Shown: positions 32,224 to 43,681, counted from the first letter of the stretch. The stretch: 64,000 nucleotides of DNA from Adenophora triphylla var. japonica (GCA_022495995.1 JAFEMH010000522.1:197001-261000), one strand, 5' to 3'. Numbers and translations: made by a program. Notes: generated by a model not told the origin, from the sequence alone.

Positions 32224-33716
32224 TGTTAGGTATGCATGTTTTAACCCTCCTATTTTGTATTAGATTTGATTGATACCATAATCTCCTGTCTATTTTAAGG
32301 ACTTTAGGACCCTATGTAATGAAGCTTAGACTTCAATTTTTTAGCTAAGTCCATTTTATAGAATAGGTTAAAATTAGGCTTGAAGACTGGCACAAGACTC
32401 ATTGGATTGGAGAGTTGCAGCTCAGCAGTATCAAACCGCCCCTCAGAACCGCACATGCAACCGCATGTATGATTCCTTTGATTCTGCTCCTTTAACCAAC
32501 TGCAGTGCAACTACTTATGAACCGCACCTTTGCAGTTCATCTGCAACCGCTCTGTGCAACCTCCTGGTGTAGCAAACCGCACTTCATCAACCGTATCACA
32601 CCAACTGCATCCAATGATTGAAGACTTGAAGTGAACCACTTTTTACCGTTGGAATCCACGTCAGCAATATCAAAAGTCAATCACAAAATCTTGTCACGTG
32701 ATTCAATGTCAGAGAAGATCTGCAAGGATCTTGAAAAGGTGACAGGTGTCCTAACCTCATTGCTTACAGCTGGAGCCTGATCAGCTTTATCTGCAGCAGC
32801 AGCTGTACCAAAGGACCAAAGTGGATATTGTGGACCAATGGGATAGCATCAAGTACTGTCCTTGCAACAGCTGTATCCAACGGCTAGTTTCTTGATGCTT
32901 TGGTATGAATACCCCTAATCTTCTCCATTTGAAGATTGCTTGAGAAATTTGAAAGTGCTGTGTTCATAGAAGCTGAAGCTCTGCCCAGAAATTCATAAGT
33001 CCTTTGAATCTTCATCTTCTACCTTCAAGAAATATTCCCCAGCCCAGAAATCAAGCCTTAACACATCAAGAATCATTGTGCTCTACATCTCATAGATTTA
33101 AAGAGCCTTGATCTTGTTCTCACACACACACCTCACTTGTTTAATCACATAGATTAAACACTTGAGATACACTGGTTATAGTCTTAGGATTTGATCTTCA
33201 TAGAATAGATTTTAGATTTGAGTATTGATCTTTGTAACTTGTAATCTCTCATACTCATAGTAAAATCACTCTTGAAAATCCAAGACTAACCATCTTGGTA
33301 GTGGACGTAGATCGTTTATCGATTGAACCACTCCAAATCACGTGTTCTTATATTTCTGCATTTATATTTCTTGTGATTACTAATTATTTATCTTTGTCTC
33401 TGTTTGATCTTATTTTAGTTATCCATTATTGTGAAATAGTGTTTGGAGTTAACATTGTCAAAAATACACGTGTTTGTAAAACTACACTTTCCAAACCGCA
33501 ATACCAAACCGCTTTACAAACCGCCTCTATCAAACCGCTTTACACTCTATAATTCCGCTGTGCATTTTACACCTTCACTTGCAGTCTATTATCAACTGCA
33601 AGAGATTTTATAAGCAAGAGGTTTAGTTTTTAAAACAGGGTGAAAAATTTGAAACAGCTATTCACCCCCCCCCTCTAGCTGTATTTTCACCCTTGTTGCC
33701 ACCTTTGGGACCAATA
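32224..33716 (+). repeat. Copia-2 3' LTR
   Basis: TGTTAGGTATGC...GGGACCAATA, 1493 bp. The last CA has become TA. Partner of 19708-21186 and of the fragment at 2193-2426. It has AACCGC clusters at 32433-32580 and 33485-33545. The right flank is GTCCA. Confidence 0.93.
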
Positions 33717-33721
33717 GTCCA
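33717..33721. other. Target-site duplication GTCCA, right copy
   Basis: Matches 2188-2192. Copia-1 RNase H resumes here on the minus strand. Confidence 0.9.
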
Positions 33722-34541
33722 CTAGTTGTTGCTTCATCCATAGAATTTGTGAACAACAACTCCCAGCAGCTATGTACTCAACCTCAGTTGTAGAAGTGGA
33801 AATTGATGCTTGTTTCTTGCACGACCAGGAGACCAATCGGTTACCTAGAAATTGACAAGTTCCACTAGTACTTTTCTAGGTGACCCTACAAGCTGCAAAA
33901 TCAGCATCTGAATAGCCAATCAGTGTAAATGATGAATCTTTTGGATACCACAAACCTAAGTTGGCAGTTTCGACAAGATATCTAATAATTCTTTTAACAG
34001 CTTGTAAATGAGATTCTCTAGGGTCATCTTGAAATCTAGCACATACACATACGGCAAACATGATATCTGGCCTACTGGCGGTTAAGTAGAGTAGAGATCC
34101 TATCATACCTCTGTAGAATGTCATATCTACTTTCTTACCGAACTCATCTTTATCAAGGTGTACATTGGTGGCCATTGGAGTGCTTTGAGGATGAGCAGAA
34201 TCAAGACCAAATTTCTTGATGAGATCTTTGATGTATTTGGCTTGATTGATGAATATTCTTTCTTGGATTTGCTTGACTTGAAGTCCAAGGAAGAATATTA
34301 GCTCACCCATCATGCTCATCTCAAACTTGCTCTGCATAAGTTTCTCAAATCTCTTGCATAATTTTTCGTTAGTAGATCCAAAAATAATGTCATCAACATA
34401 TATTTGAACTAACAATGAATGTCCCTTATGCTTTGCAATAAATAAGGTGGTATCGATTTTACCTCGTTCGAACTTCTCACTAAGTAGGAATTCGGAGAGA
34501 GTTTCATACCATGCTCGAGGTGCTTGCTTGAGGCCATACAA
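33722..34541 (-). pseudogene. Copia-1 RT C-terminal half and RNase H N-terminal half
   Basis: The minus-strand frame from 34541 opens [20 protein letters not shown], with the catalytic YVDD at residues 48-51, and runs to DADFAACRVT at 33876. After one stop it continues as RNase H: KSTSGTCQFLGNRLVSWSCK, then TEVEYIAAGSCCSQILWMKQ, ending at the Copia-2 insertion point. It joins the segment at 2187-2041. Confidence 0.88.
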
Positions 34542-35497
34542 AGCTTTATTTAATTTGTAGACATGATTAGGCTTCTTGGAATCTTAAAATCCTGGAGGTT
34601 GTTCTACATATACATGCTCTTGAAGTTCTCCATTAAGAAAGGCACTTTTCACGTCAATTTGGTACAACTTAAATTCTTTGTAGGTTGCATAGGCAAGAAA
34701 TAACCTAATGGCTTCTAGTCTAGATACGGGGGCAAAAGTCTCATCATAATCTATGCCTTCTTTCTGTCTATACCCTTTTGCCACTAATCTAGCTTTGTTC
34801 CTTGTAATCTTTCCAAACTCATCCAATTTATTTCTATAAATCCATTTTGTTCCAATCACTGTTTGATCACTAGGTCTAGGCACTAATTCCCATACTTTGC
34901 ATCTATCAAACTGGTTAAGCTCTTCTTGCATAGCTTCTACCCAGCTGGGGTCATTAAGTGCTTTTTCAGTCTTCTTTGATTCTATATTTGAGACCATAGC
35001 AGAGGAAAATAATCCATGTTGTTCCTCCATGCTTCTTAACTGGCCTCTAGTCATTCTTGGACCAAAGACATCACCAATCACATTTTCCAAAGGATGATCT
35101 CTAATTGTTCTCACTTCCCTAGGAAGGTCTTGCCTGACCGATTCTTGTCTTAAGATTTCTATCGGAGAAGTAGAATCGGCTGAGGGAGGTGTGACCGGTT
35201 GAGGAGATCGGTTAGGAAAAGGTGAGGCTGACTGATGGTGATCGGTTAGTGGGGAAGGAAATGGTAAGTTAATGTTTGAAATTGGTTCAGTTTCAGGTGG
35301 TGCATTAGGAACAGTAGCAGAGGGGCTAGCTGGTAATAGATCAGTAAAAGGAGTTTGAACATTAGGTTGTCTAACCGATTGAGGAAAGAAGGATTCATCA
35401 ACTAGGTCTCTACAGGTTACACCACTAGAGGCTGAAGGCTGAGTTGGAGATTGATTTGCATTGATACTGGTGGTTTGATTGAAATTTTGATTGCTGG
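34542..35497 (-). CDS. Copia-1 integrase C-terminal linker and RT N-terminal half
   Basis: From the Gypsy B junction at 35497 leftwards: a Pro/Ser/Asn-rich linker of about 170 residues, then [73 protein letters not shown] and [21 protein letters not shown] stop follows at 34584 and the frame resumes at 34541. These are RT motifs up to, but not including, the YVDD box. The frame upstream of 35497 is the Gypsy B LTR and is not part of the gene. Confidence 0.88.
35493..35497. other. Target-site duplication GCTGG, left copy
   Basis: GCTGG directly before the Gypsy B LTR; the matching copy is at 50257-50261. Confidence 0.92.
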
Positions 35498-37591
35498 TGA
35501 AATTACCCGGATTTCGCGCGCGGCGAAAGGCGGTTGTCTTTCGCGGAGGGTTGGTGTCTGAGACCTCGCTTTCGGGAAGGAGAGGAGTCGCCACACGGTT
35601 TTGTATTTTGAGCCCAAACGTTGAAAAATGGCTTTTAGTGAGAAAACGGTGTCGTTTTTATTGGTAGCAAAAACTTAGGAAAAGGCTTTGAAAAACAGGG
35701 TGTCATTTTTATTGTTAGCAAAAAACGAGTAAAAAGCTTTTTAGTACCAGAGATTGTTAGGTTCGGAGGTCACGTTACGTTTCGGGAAGAGTATATTGAG
35801 ATCACCCGAAACGCCTCATATGACGAGTCTTTCTACCTTTCTCGAAAATGTGTACGTGTGTGTGGGTGTTTGTATTTTGAAATGGGGGCTTGAATGACAA
35901 GGTTAATCTTGGTTTGAATGTCAAACGTTGATTATGTGGTTTGTTTGAAAAGGCGAGCGTTTGAATGACAAACTTCGATTTTTTGAGTTTTAGGAAAAGT
36001 GGCGCGAATGCTGATTTTAACCTTTTAACTTAAGTGTCAAATGTTGACTTTTAAGAAAAGAGCATTTGAATGTCAAACGTTGGATTTTGAGTTTGAAGAT
36101 GATCGTTTGGATGCCAAACGTCATTTCGCGCGTTTTGAAAGAGAGTTCGAATGTCAAACTCCGGTTTTGAACTGGGCATGTCATTGTTAGCGATTTTACG
36201 GAAAAAAAAGCATTAAATGATATGCGATCAACGAATCGTTTTTGCGACTCGGACTTTTGATAAGTAAATACTATCACGAGCCAAACGACTCGGACTTGTA
36301 AATGACAGTATTTAAAGTGCGGTATCAACGGAATCAAACGATCTGGAATCGTAAAGTACGATCGACGAGCCAAACGGCTAGAAATTGTAAAGTACGATCG
36401 ACGAGCCAAACGGATCGGAATTGTAAAGTTGCGTAAAGGTAAATGACGATCGACGGATCAAACGATCCGAAATTATAAATGACATGAAAGTAAATGACGA
36501 TCAATGGATCAAACAATCCGGAATTGTAAAAGACATAAAAAGTAACGGAACGGGGTCGGAACGCCGTTTTAACCCGAGATTACTTCTCTTACGGGAAGAG
36601 AAGAGGATCATGGACTAAACGTATCGGACCCCGTTAGACGGCGGTATGCTTACATTTTGAGAGTGAGAGTTTGCCAAATTTGGTGTTGACTCTTTGGCTC
36701 TGGAGGACGTATACGGGATACGAAAAGGTGTTTGAAAGGTATTTCAGAAGTGTTTGGGCAGAGTTTCCCCTTTTATTTGGTGCTTAGAAACCTAGGGATT
36801 TGGGCAGCGTTTCGACTTGTGTCGGTTTAGCCTACGATCAGAATCTATCGACGAGTAGCACGAGGGCCCCCGAAGAGTAGAGAATTCTGCCGACGAGTAG
36901 CACGAGGACCCCCGAAGAGCGGAAGAAGACAAGCGTTTTGTTGCTTGGGGTGAAGAGAGGAGAGAAAGGTGTCTGAAATGAGAAGGAGGGGGGAGTATTT
37001 ATAGGGTAGAAAAACTTGGAGGAGGGGGGAGAAACTTGGAGGTTAAGTAAGTTTGCTTAGCCTGGTGGGTTACTTTGCTTAGCCTGAATGTTTTCCCTGG
37101 TAAAATAGTCCGGACGGACTATACATCAATTTGGGAATATTTTGGTCATTTGGCCTTGAGTTTGACATGTTTTGGACACGGTTTGACTTAACCTGCAAAA
37201 CAGTCCGGCCGGACTATTCCTGAAATTGGATATTTTTCCTGATTGACCTAGCTATATGCGTAGATCTTGTTCTCGCATTCGATTTGATATGTGGTGGGCC
37301 CAAAACGGAGTTCGTATGAGGAAGTTATGACCTCCGGAAGGTCGGGGCCTTCAGCAGCCATCGAATCCCGAAAGACCCCAAAAAGTGCGTTTTTCGGGGA
37401 AAGCTGTACTTTTACGTGTGATAACGTGTGTTGAGTACGCTTTGACGTCGGGATGCATGGGGCAGTCCCGGGATGTCTCGTTGACTCGAGAACGGGGAGC
37501 TTAACGGGTTCCGGTTAACTTGGAAAGGGCCAGTTAACGGATTTCGGTTAACTTTTAACGGATTTTGACGATCCAGATTTGGGTACTTACA
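35498..37591 (-). repeat. Gypsy B 3' LTR
   Basis: TGAAATTACCCGG...GGGTACTTACA. It holds a minus-strand TATA box (36996-37003), the palindromes TAGTCCGGACGGACTA (37106-37121) and CAGTCCGGCCGGACTA (37201-37216), 95 bp apart and upstream of the TATA box, and a series of hairpins with loop AAAC at 36270-36535 (perfect example 36454-36469). GTTTGA-ATG-TCAAAC-type inverted repeats lie at 35890-36170. Confidence 0.93.
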
Positions 37592-37829
37592 GTTAGCCCC
37601 TCGGCGATGTCACTTTCGAAGGAAGTGGGTTCGTCGAAAAAGATAAGGATCCAAATCGGGGGATGCCTTATGGAGAGACCTGGGCGGTCAAATGGCTGGA
37701 CCCTTAGCGAAAGGATTCCTACGTTTCCCGAGCGGGAATCAAGCCGATTGTAGTTCACGGGTGTGAGGGCAATTGGTAGGGGCCTCGACCTGTGGGGAAT
37801 GATTAGGAGGAGTTCGTCCTGAAAGAGAC
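37592..37829 (-). other. Gypsy B polypurine tract and adjoining hairpin module
   Basis: On the minus strand GAGGGGCTAAC immediately precedes the LTR (37592-37602) and is the likely polypurine tract; Gypsy A has GAGGGGCTTC in the same place. A CTACG/TGTAG module with inner TCCC-GAGC-GGGA lies at 37715-37756. Confidence 0.65.
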
Positions 37830-38640
37830 TGTTTTGGAGGCGTCTAAACCTGAGGGAGACTATTTGAAGGCATCTAAACCTGAGGGAGACTATTTGAAGG
37901 CGTCTCTGGCCGAGTGGTTGAATCTCACGAGGGAGATTACTGAATCTCATGAGGGAGATGGGTGAATCTCACGAGGGAGATGGGTGAATCTCACGAGGGA
38001 GATGAATTGAATCTCATGAGGGAGATGGGTGAATCTCACGAGGGAGATGACTTGAATATCACGAGGGAGATGGGTGAATCTCACGAGGGAGATGACTTGA
38101 ATCTCACGAGGGAGACGGTTGAATCTCACGAGGGAGATGACTTGAATCTCACGAGGGAGATGGGTGAATCTCACGAGGGAGATGACTTGAATCTCACGAG
38201 GGAGATGGGTGAATCTCACGAGGGAGATGACTTGAATCTCACGAGGGAGACGGTTGAATCTCACGAGGGAGATGACTTGAATCTCACGAGGGAGATGGGT
38301 GAATCTCACGAGGGAGATGGGTGAATCTCACGAGGGAGATGACTTGAATCTCACGAGGGAGATGGGTGAATCTCACGAGGGAGATGACTTGAATCTCACG
38401 AGGGAGATGGGTGAATCTCACGAGGGAGATGACTTGAATCTCACGAGGGAGATGGGTGAATCTCACGAGGGAGATGACTTGAATCTCATGAGGGAGATGG
38501 GTGAATCTCACGAGGGAGATGGGTGAATCTCACGAGGAAGATGACTTGAATCTCACGAGGGAGATGGGTGAATCTTACGAGGGAGATGACTTGAATCTCA
38601 CGAGGGAGATGACTGAATCTCACGAGGGAGATGGTTGAAT
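37830..38640. repeat. Gypsy B array 1: ATCTC-ACGAGG-GAGAT hairpin repeat
   Basis: Over 30 copies of AATCTCACGAGGGAGATG in a 22+23-bp dimer (45 bp), preceded by three GTCT...AGAC inverted repeats (37838-37912). The 45-bp period is a multiple of three, so long meaningless ORFs run through both strands. Confidence 0.9.
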
Positions 38641-38960
38641 GTTGGTGAAAACCAATGGGAATTTTGACGTCGGGAGACGGAATTGTGTCTTGACGTCCGA
38701 AGACGAGACTGAGCGTTTGAATGTCAAACGTCGGTTTGGGACGAGAATGAGCATTTGAATGTCAAACGTCAACTTGGGATGTAAATGAGTGTTTGAATGT
38801 CAAATGTCAACTTGAGATTTAACATCTGGAGATGAACGTTAGTGAAAACTAACTGAGAATTTAACGTCTGGAGACGAAACGTTTAACGAGAATCTTACCT
38901 CGAGAGAGGAGTGTTAGAGATGTCTAACGGGAATTTGGACCTCGAGATAGGGGCGTTAGA
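38641..38960. repeat. Gypsy B hairpin cluster with changing stems
   Basis: Successive perfect inverted repeats with different stems: TTGG-TGAAAA-CCAA (38642-38655), CGTTTGA-ATG-TCAAACG (38714-38730), CATC-TGGA-GATG (38823-38834), GTTAG-TGAAAA-CTAAC (38838-38853), CGTC-TGGA-GACG (38865-38876), CCTC-GAGA-GAGG (38898-38909), GTTAGA-GATG-TCTAAC (38913-38928). Confidence 0.85.
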
Positions 38961-39700
38961 GATGACGAAACTCACGAGGGAGAATAATAGAAAAGGATCT
39001 CACGAGGAGATAACGAGATGCAAATTCTCGGGGAAGGATCTCGCAGGGAGATGATGGAAAGATCTCACGAGGAGGAATAATAGAAAAGGATCTCACGAGG
39101 AGATAACGAGATGCAAGATCTCGGGGAAGGATCTCGCAGGGAGATGACGGAAAGATCTCACGAGGGAGAATAATGGGAAAGGATCTCACGAGGAGATCAC
39201 GAGATGCAAGATCTCGGGGAAGGATCTCGCAGGGAGATGATGGAAAGATCTCACGAGGGAAAATAACGAGAAAGGATCTCACGAGGAGATAATGGGAGAG
39301 GATCTTATGAAAAGATGGGTAATCTCTCTATAGGTAATCTCTCTAAGAGATGGGTAATCTCACGAAAAGATGGGTAATCTCTCTAAGAGATGGGTAATCT
39401 CACGAAAAGATGGGTAATCTCACGAAAAGATGGGTAATCTCTCTAAGAGATGGGTAATCTCACAAAAAGATAGGTAATCTTCATGAAAAGATGGGTAATC
39501 TCATGAAAAGATGGGTAATCTCTCTAAGAGATGGGTAATCTCACGAAAAGATGGGTAATCTCACGAAAAGATGGGTAATCTCACTAAAAGATGGGTAATC
39601 TCACGAAAAGATGGGTAATCTCTCTAAGAGATGGGTAATCTCATGAAAAGATAGGTAATCTTTCTAAAAGATGGGTAATCTCACGAAAAGATGGGTAATC
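38961..39700. repeat. Gypsy B arrays 2 and 3
   Basis: 38961-39300: a repeat of about 115 bp containing ATCTC-ACGAG-GAGAT and GAGAT-GCAAG-ATCTC. 39300-39700: about twenty 20-bp units of GATGGGTAATCTCACGAAAA alternating with a CTCTCTAA version; the second forms the perfect inverted repeat ATCTCT-CTA-AGAGAT. Confidence 0.88.
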
Positions 39701-40079
39701 GCTTTCTCCTCTTCATCAGTTCCTTTATATATATTTTTTTCAGTTCCTTTCTCATCTTCATCAGTTCCTATGTCGGTTCCTTTGACGAAGTAGCGAGCAA
39801 GGTCGAAGCTGTAAGGGTTGGAGGTTGGGTGTGCCGTAGGAGGTTCCCCTTTTGCGGGCTGCTGCTTTGGTGCTGGCGAGCCTCTTGTTTTTCCTGATGT
39901 CGGCTGGTGTTGGCATATAACCAAGCCTCTGGACTGTAGTGTGGTCCTTGACTTTGATGACTTGGTGTTAGCCTTGTAACCTTTTGCCGAGCCCCAGTCC
40001 TGGGATGAAGTTCATGAGTTTCATCATCTTCATGGCGGGAGGGATTTTGTCCCAAAACAGTGGAAGGTCCACGCTGCAT
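39701..40079 (-). pseudogene. Gypsy B region after protease
   Basis: Two overlapping minus-strand frames: a Lys/Asp/Glu-rich one ending in tandem KGTDEEEK-like repeats, and a polar one at 39768-40079. In this place Ogre/Tat elements often have a G-patch. The Gln/Pro/His-rich text here does not show a clear one, so I leave the function open. Confidence 0.35.
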
Positions 40080-40081
40080 AT

Positions 40082-40516
40082 TTAGATCTTGGAGGTCTCC
40101 AAGGTGAATCCAGTTAATGCCATATCATCATCATGCTTGATCTCTAACACTGGAATGCCGTTGGTGCTGGTCCCCTCGGTGGTGACGCTGTCGCCGTAGA
40201 CTGTTGTTAGCTCGTTGCCTTGCATGAACTTGATACATTGATGAAGGGTGGATGCCATGCCATTCATTTGATGTAGCCAGGGTCGCCCCAGGATGGCTGT
40301 GAAAGTGATAGGAATGTCCAACACTTGGAATTCGTTGGGGATCATCCGCTTGCCGAACCAGATGTTTAGAGTAGCAACCCCGAGAACTGTGCGGGAAGTA
40401 GAATCGTAGGCCTTGACAGTGTGGACTGAAGGCTTCAAATCTGTGGGCTTGATGTCAAGCAGGTCCATCATCTTGGCGGGCAAGACATTCATTCTGGAGT
40501 CTGAACAGTGATGCAA
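40082..40516 (-). CDS. Gypsy B aspartic protease
   Basis: An open 144-codon frame with MNVLPAKMMDLLDIKPTDLK, VKAYDSTSRTVLGVATLNIW and then AILGRPWLHQMNGMASTLHQ and CIKFMQGNE. This is the retropepsin pattern of Tat/Ogre polyproteins and aligns by eye with the Gypsy A remnant. The catalytic D-S/T-G would lie just upstream of the open frame and is not clearly preserved (DSRMN is seen). Confidence 0.7.
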   Translation of the reverse strand: MHHCSDSRMNVLPAKMMDLLDIKPTDLKPSVHTVKAYDSTSRTVLGVATLNIWFGKRMIPNEFQVLDIPITFTAILGRPWLHQMNGMASTLHQCIKFMQGNELTTVYGDSVTTEGTSTNGIPVLEIKHDDDMALTGFTLETSKI

Positions 40517-41858
40517 AGCAGCTCATTGTGGTCAACTCCAAATCTCGGTAGGTCCAAATCTGTGAGGGTGATGATGTTTCCATAGTGGATGTTGCTAATC
40601 ATCTGGATTACTTCTTCTTGGAGTTGAGTCCATGGGGATCATGGTGCGGGCCAAACTTTCCTCTAGCTTGAGCTTGTGAGGGTATGAAGAGGTGAGCAGA
40701 GACTAAAGGGAAATGTTCGCACAGTCCGCTTGAGCCGAGTGAGGATCGGGTCCTCCAACATTTGAGAGGTAGAGGTTTTGGTGGTGCCTCCAGATTGCTT
40801 TGAGGTTTGATGAGTTGAACTTTGGCTTATCCTTCTGGGGATTATGCTTCTTGTTGGCAGTAAGGTTACCGAGATTGGAGACTGTCTTGTGTCCAGATGC
40901 CTGAACTGTGGTGTCAGCAGGATATTTTCGCTTTCCCACCCCTGTAGGTTACGAAGGCTGTCTTTTGTTGAAGGAAGGGAAGACTTGCTGGAGAAAACTG
41001 CCCTTCAAAGCTACTGTTGCCCAGAGGTGTCATGAGGATTCAGATTCTGATCTGTGGAGGCTGTATCTGAGAAGCCCCAATTCTGATTAAAACCACAATG
41101 CCGGAAGATGCTTCTGACAAGCCCCAGAAATCGAAACTCAAAGTAAACCCTTGGGATGAAAAAGCTCTCTTCGTGTGGCAAAGCCCCAGTCTGAAGAAAT
41201 GACTTGGTAAAGCCCCAGTTTGAAGGAAGCGCTGGTCATCTGTGGGGATTCTAGAGTGAATTCGATGCAGCCCCAATCTGAGTTGAACCTTATGTGGCCT
41301 GACGAGGCAACCGTCCTTGATTTTTTTTGATTGGTCAACCAAAGTGTATAAGATGTGGCTTGTAATGTATACACGCAAGGACGTATTTTGGAGAAGTGGG
41401 AACGAATCCCGATTTTATGTGGATGCCTAGTTTAATGCAGGCACCAAAACTCGCTTTGGGTTTGACTCTTTTGGGAGAGTATGAGCGTAGAGTGGTTTAG
41501 AGAAGTGTATGGAAGCTCTTGCTGACAGAAAGACAGTGTTTAGCTCTATTTTTCCTATTATCATAGAAAAAGAAGACTTTTCGAGACATCTGAAAACATG
41601 TTTTATCCATAATGATCACAAGATTGCTTTAAACCCTTTGTTAATGTTCAGGTTGTTCAACCATTAATCCCGATATGAACAAATGTCTTGATTAACCGTG
41701 AGAAGAAAGTCAACTGATGTCGCGGATCAAAGTTGGCTGTGTGTGAAAGAAAGGTCTGTGTATAGAGGAGGTCATTGATGAGACCGGGTTTATGGGATTT
41801 GTATGTGTTTATGACCGAACCATTTCTGGTTGCCTACGTTCCCCTCAGTGTAAGGAGC
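40517..41858 (-). other. Gypsy B unassigned region
   Basis: Short minus-strand frames only (for example 40703-40939, Lys/Asn-rich). Five copies of an AGCCCCAGTCTGA-like word lie between 41070 and 41285 at irregular spacing. A CTACG/CGTAG module is at 41829-41875. I recognise no domain; RT and integrase would be expected in an autonomous element. Confidence 0.5.
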
Positions 41859-42640
41859 TCAGGTCGTCGTAGTTCTGGCTGAACTGTGTTTTGGCTTTGG
41901 GAATAGGGTATGAACATTTGTGGTCCTTTGGTGCAAAGGTTCGGATGGGAAGTTTGGATGATGAGGTACGGGCCTCGAGGTGATTCCTTGAAAAGTCGTT
42001 GTTGACGGCTTTTTCCGTGATTCCATTGCTTCTTGATCAGCGTCTTTCACCGGGGGAGAAAGAATTCGAATGTAGCGTAAGGTCTTATGATGTGTTTTTG
42101 CCTTTGCTTTGACCGCTCCATTGTTATCGACAACCTCCATTCTTCGAGCTTTAATTTTGTTTGCCCATCTGTCAAGCTTTTGATTGGCGGTGCTGGGTCC
42201 TTGGCCTCATTCTTTTTTTTTGAAGTTCTTGTTTGAACTTTTCTCTCTCTTTTTTTCTTGAAGTTCATGTTTGAACTTTTCTCTCTTTTTTTTTGAAGTT
42301 CTTGTTTGAACTTTTCTCTCTTTTTTTTTGAAGTTCTTGTTTGAACTTTTCTCTCTCTCTCTCTTTTTTTTTGAAGTTCTTGAGGACGAAGGCAAGCTCC
42401 TGCTTGAACTTTCTCGATACGCACGAGGGCGAAGGCGAGCTCCGAGGTTGTTGTCGACATGGGGTCAATCTTTCGATGTTGAGTGACCTTTTGTTGTTCC
42501 TTGATGTTGCCGCCGTCGTTGACTTGGTCAAGGTGATGGTGGGGACATGTCTTGGGAAGTGTATGGCTTGATGGAGGCCTTTGTGAGGTAAGGAAAGTGT
42601 ATGGCTTGAGGGCACCTGTTGACTTTCTCACACCGATTAA
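41859..42640 (-). other. Gypsy B Lys-rich low-complexity segment
   Basis: Four to five tandem copies of TTGAAGTTCTTGTTTGAACT plus a CT/T run (42218-42390) read as KKREKFKQELQ-type peptide on the minus strand. The inner TTCTTGTTTGAA is close to an inverted repeat. It corresponds to 11124-11817 in Gypsy A, including the flanking CTTGGTCAAGGTGA block. Confidence 0.5.
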
Positions 42641-42896
42641 TCAGAACATTAGTTATTTCCAGAGATTATTTGTTGAACAATGCAAGTGATCATTTAGGAT
42701 ATAACCATTTCATTAGTTGTATTGTAGGTGTGCAAATAATGTCTCAAGTCTAGCAACAAGAGAAAAAGACACTTATTTATAGAAAATTTAAGATTAACTA
42801 CAATGTCTGAGGCGGACTTGATTGAACGAGGAAAGTACTAGAACCTACGAAGGTTGACTAAAAGACAATTGACATATCTCGAGGATAGGTAGCCTC

Positions 42897-43681
42897 TACT
42901 CTATCAGTTCTTCGCTGATTGGACTGCCAGGACCCTTGAGCTTTCCATTTTCTGTTAACTTCTGAATTCCATACCGCAGACCGAGGCAGTGATCAGTTAT
43001 GTGCCCATGATACTGGTGGAAGTGGAGGGATTTGAGGCCATGGAGCAGCTGGAGCAGATACAAGTTGTCTGAAGAAATGGGTCAGAAAAGTAACGGGGAC
43101 GAAACTTGATGGCCCGAGCATATTCTTTGGAAGGAAGTGAACACAGGAGGATTTTGAGGGATATTGGGATCTGTTTGAGAGGATCCAGCGTTGCGCTGGT
43201 TGTATTGAGTGAAAGGGGTATTATTGGCTTGGCCGTATATGACAGGGGTGCTTTGAGAGGTGGCAGTATGAAGCCTTGGTCGGGTATCTCCTTGATTTGA
43301 AGGATTCCCGTAGCTAGACGGTGGAGGAACCTGGTTGAAGGTTTGGGGAGCTGATCGTGAAGGATCTTCGTCCTCGATTAGGACAAAACTACCATCTGGC
43401 TAGGTGATAGCTGCTATACCTTGCTCATTCAGAAGCTGTACCATGAAATTCTGCTGATCCTTTTTCTGTTTTTTGTGAACCTCACAAGCCCGGATTGCTT
43501 CTTCCAGTGTCATATCTATTACCGATGGCGGGGTTCCATTCCCGTCACGATTTCTCGGTGAGTCTGACATGTCGGAGAGTCTAGCTGAGGGAAATGAGGG
43601 AACTGAGGAACAGTCTGATGCTGCCGTAACTGTAATTCTGGTGAGGCGCTGACCCGAAATTCTGAACCACTCTCTGTTCAC
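42897..43681 (-). pseudogene. Gypsy B reduced gag
   Basis: N-terminus near 43681 (MNREWFRISGQRL) with RDGNGTPP, then an EEAIRACEVHKKQKKDQQ helix and a stop near 43402. The frame resumes with a Pro/Ser/Gln-rich linker and a C-terminal metal-binding-like block FHQYHGHITDHCLGLRYGIQ (about 43040-42960) ending ...SEELIE and a stop at 42897. The block matches the Gypsy D gag (58720-58790). The capsid core seen in Gypsy A is missing. Confidence 0.55.

Larger units (their letters stand above)
2193..33716 (+). mobile_element. Copia-2: SIRE-type Ty1/Copia retrotransposon, rearranged, containing Gypsy A
   Basis: The outer limits are a TGTTGGGTATGC LTR start at 2193 and an LTR end at 33716, flanked by perfect GTCCA duplications. 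Inside, order is not simple. A 234-bp LTR start (2193-2426) is followed by Gypsy A (2427-19594), a 113-bp piece of Copia-2-type pol (19595-19707), a full 5' LTR (19708-21186), internal sequence, then a 3' LTR (32224-33716). The pol piece duplicates 25049-25161, so at least two copies of this family were involved, one inserted in the other, and material between them has been lost. The copy from 19708 to 33716 is itself complete in structure. Confidence 0.85.

Noticed and set aside
37947..38526. Repeat proteins NLTREMGESHEGDD on both strands
   Set aside because: Produced by the 45-bp hairpin dimer; open on both strands at once, which is a periodicity artefact.
37908..39700. Regular direct repeats that might suggest a CRISPR array
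   Set aside because: Units are contiguous without unique spacers, there are no cas genes, and the setting is a plant retrotransposon.
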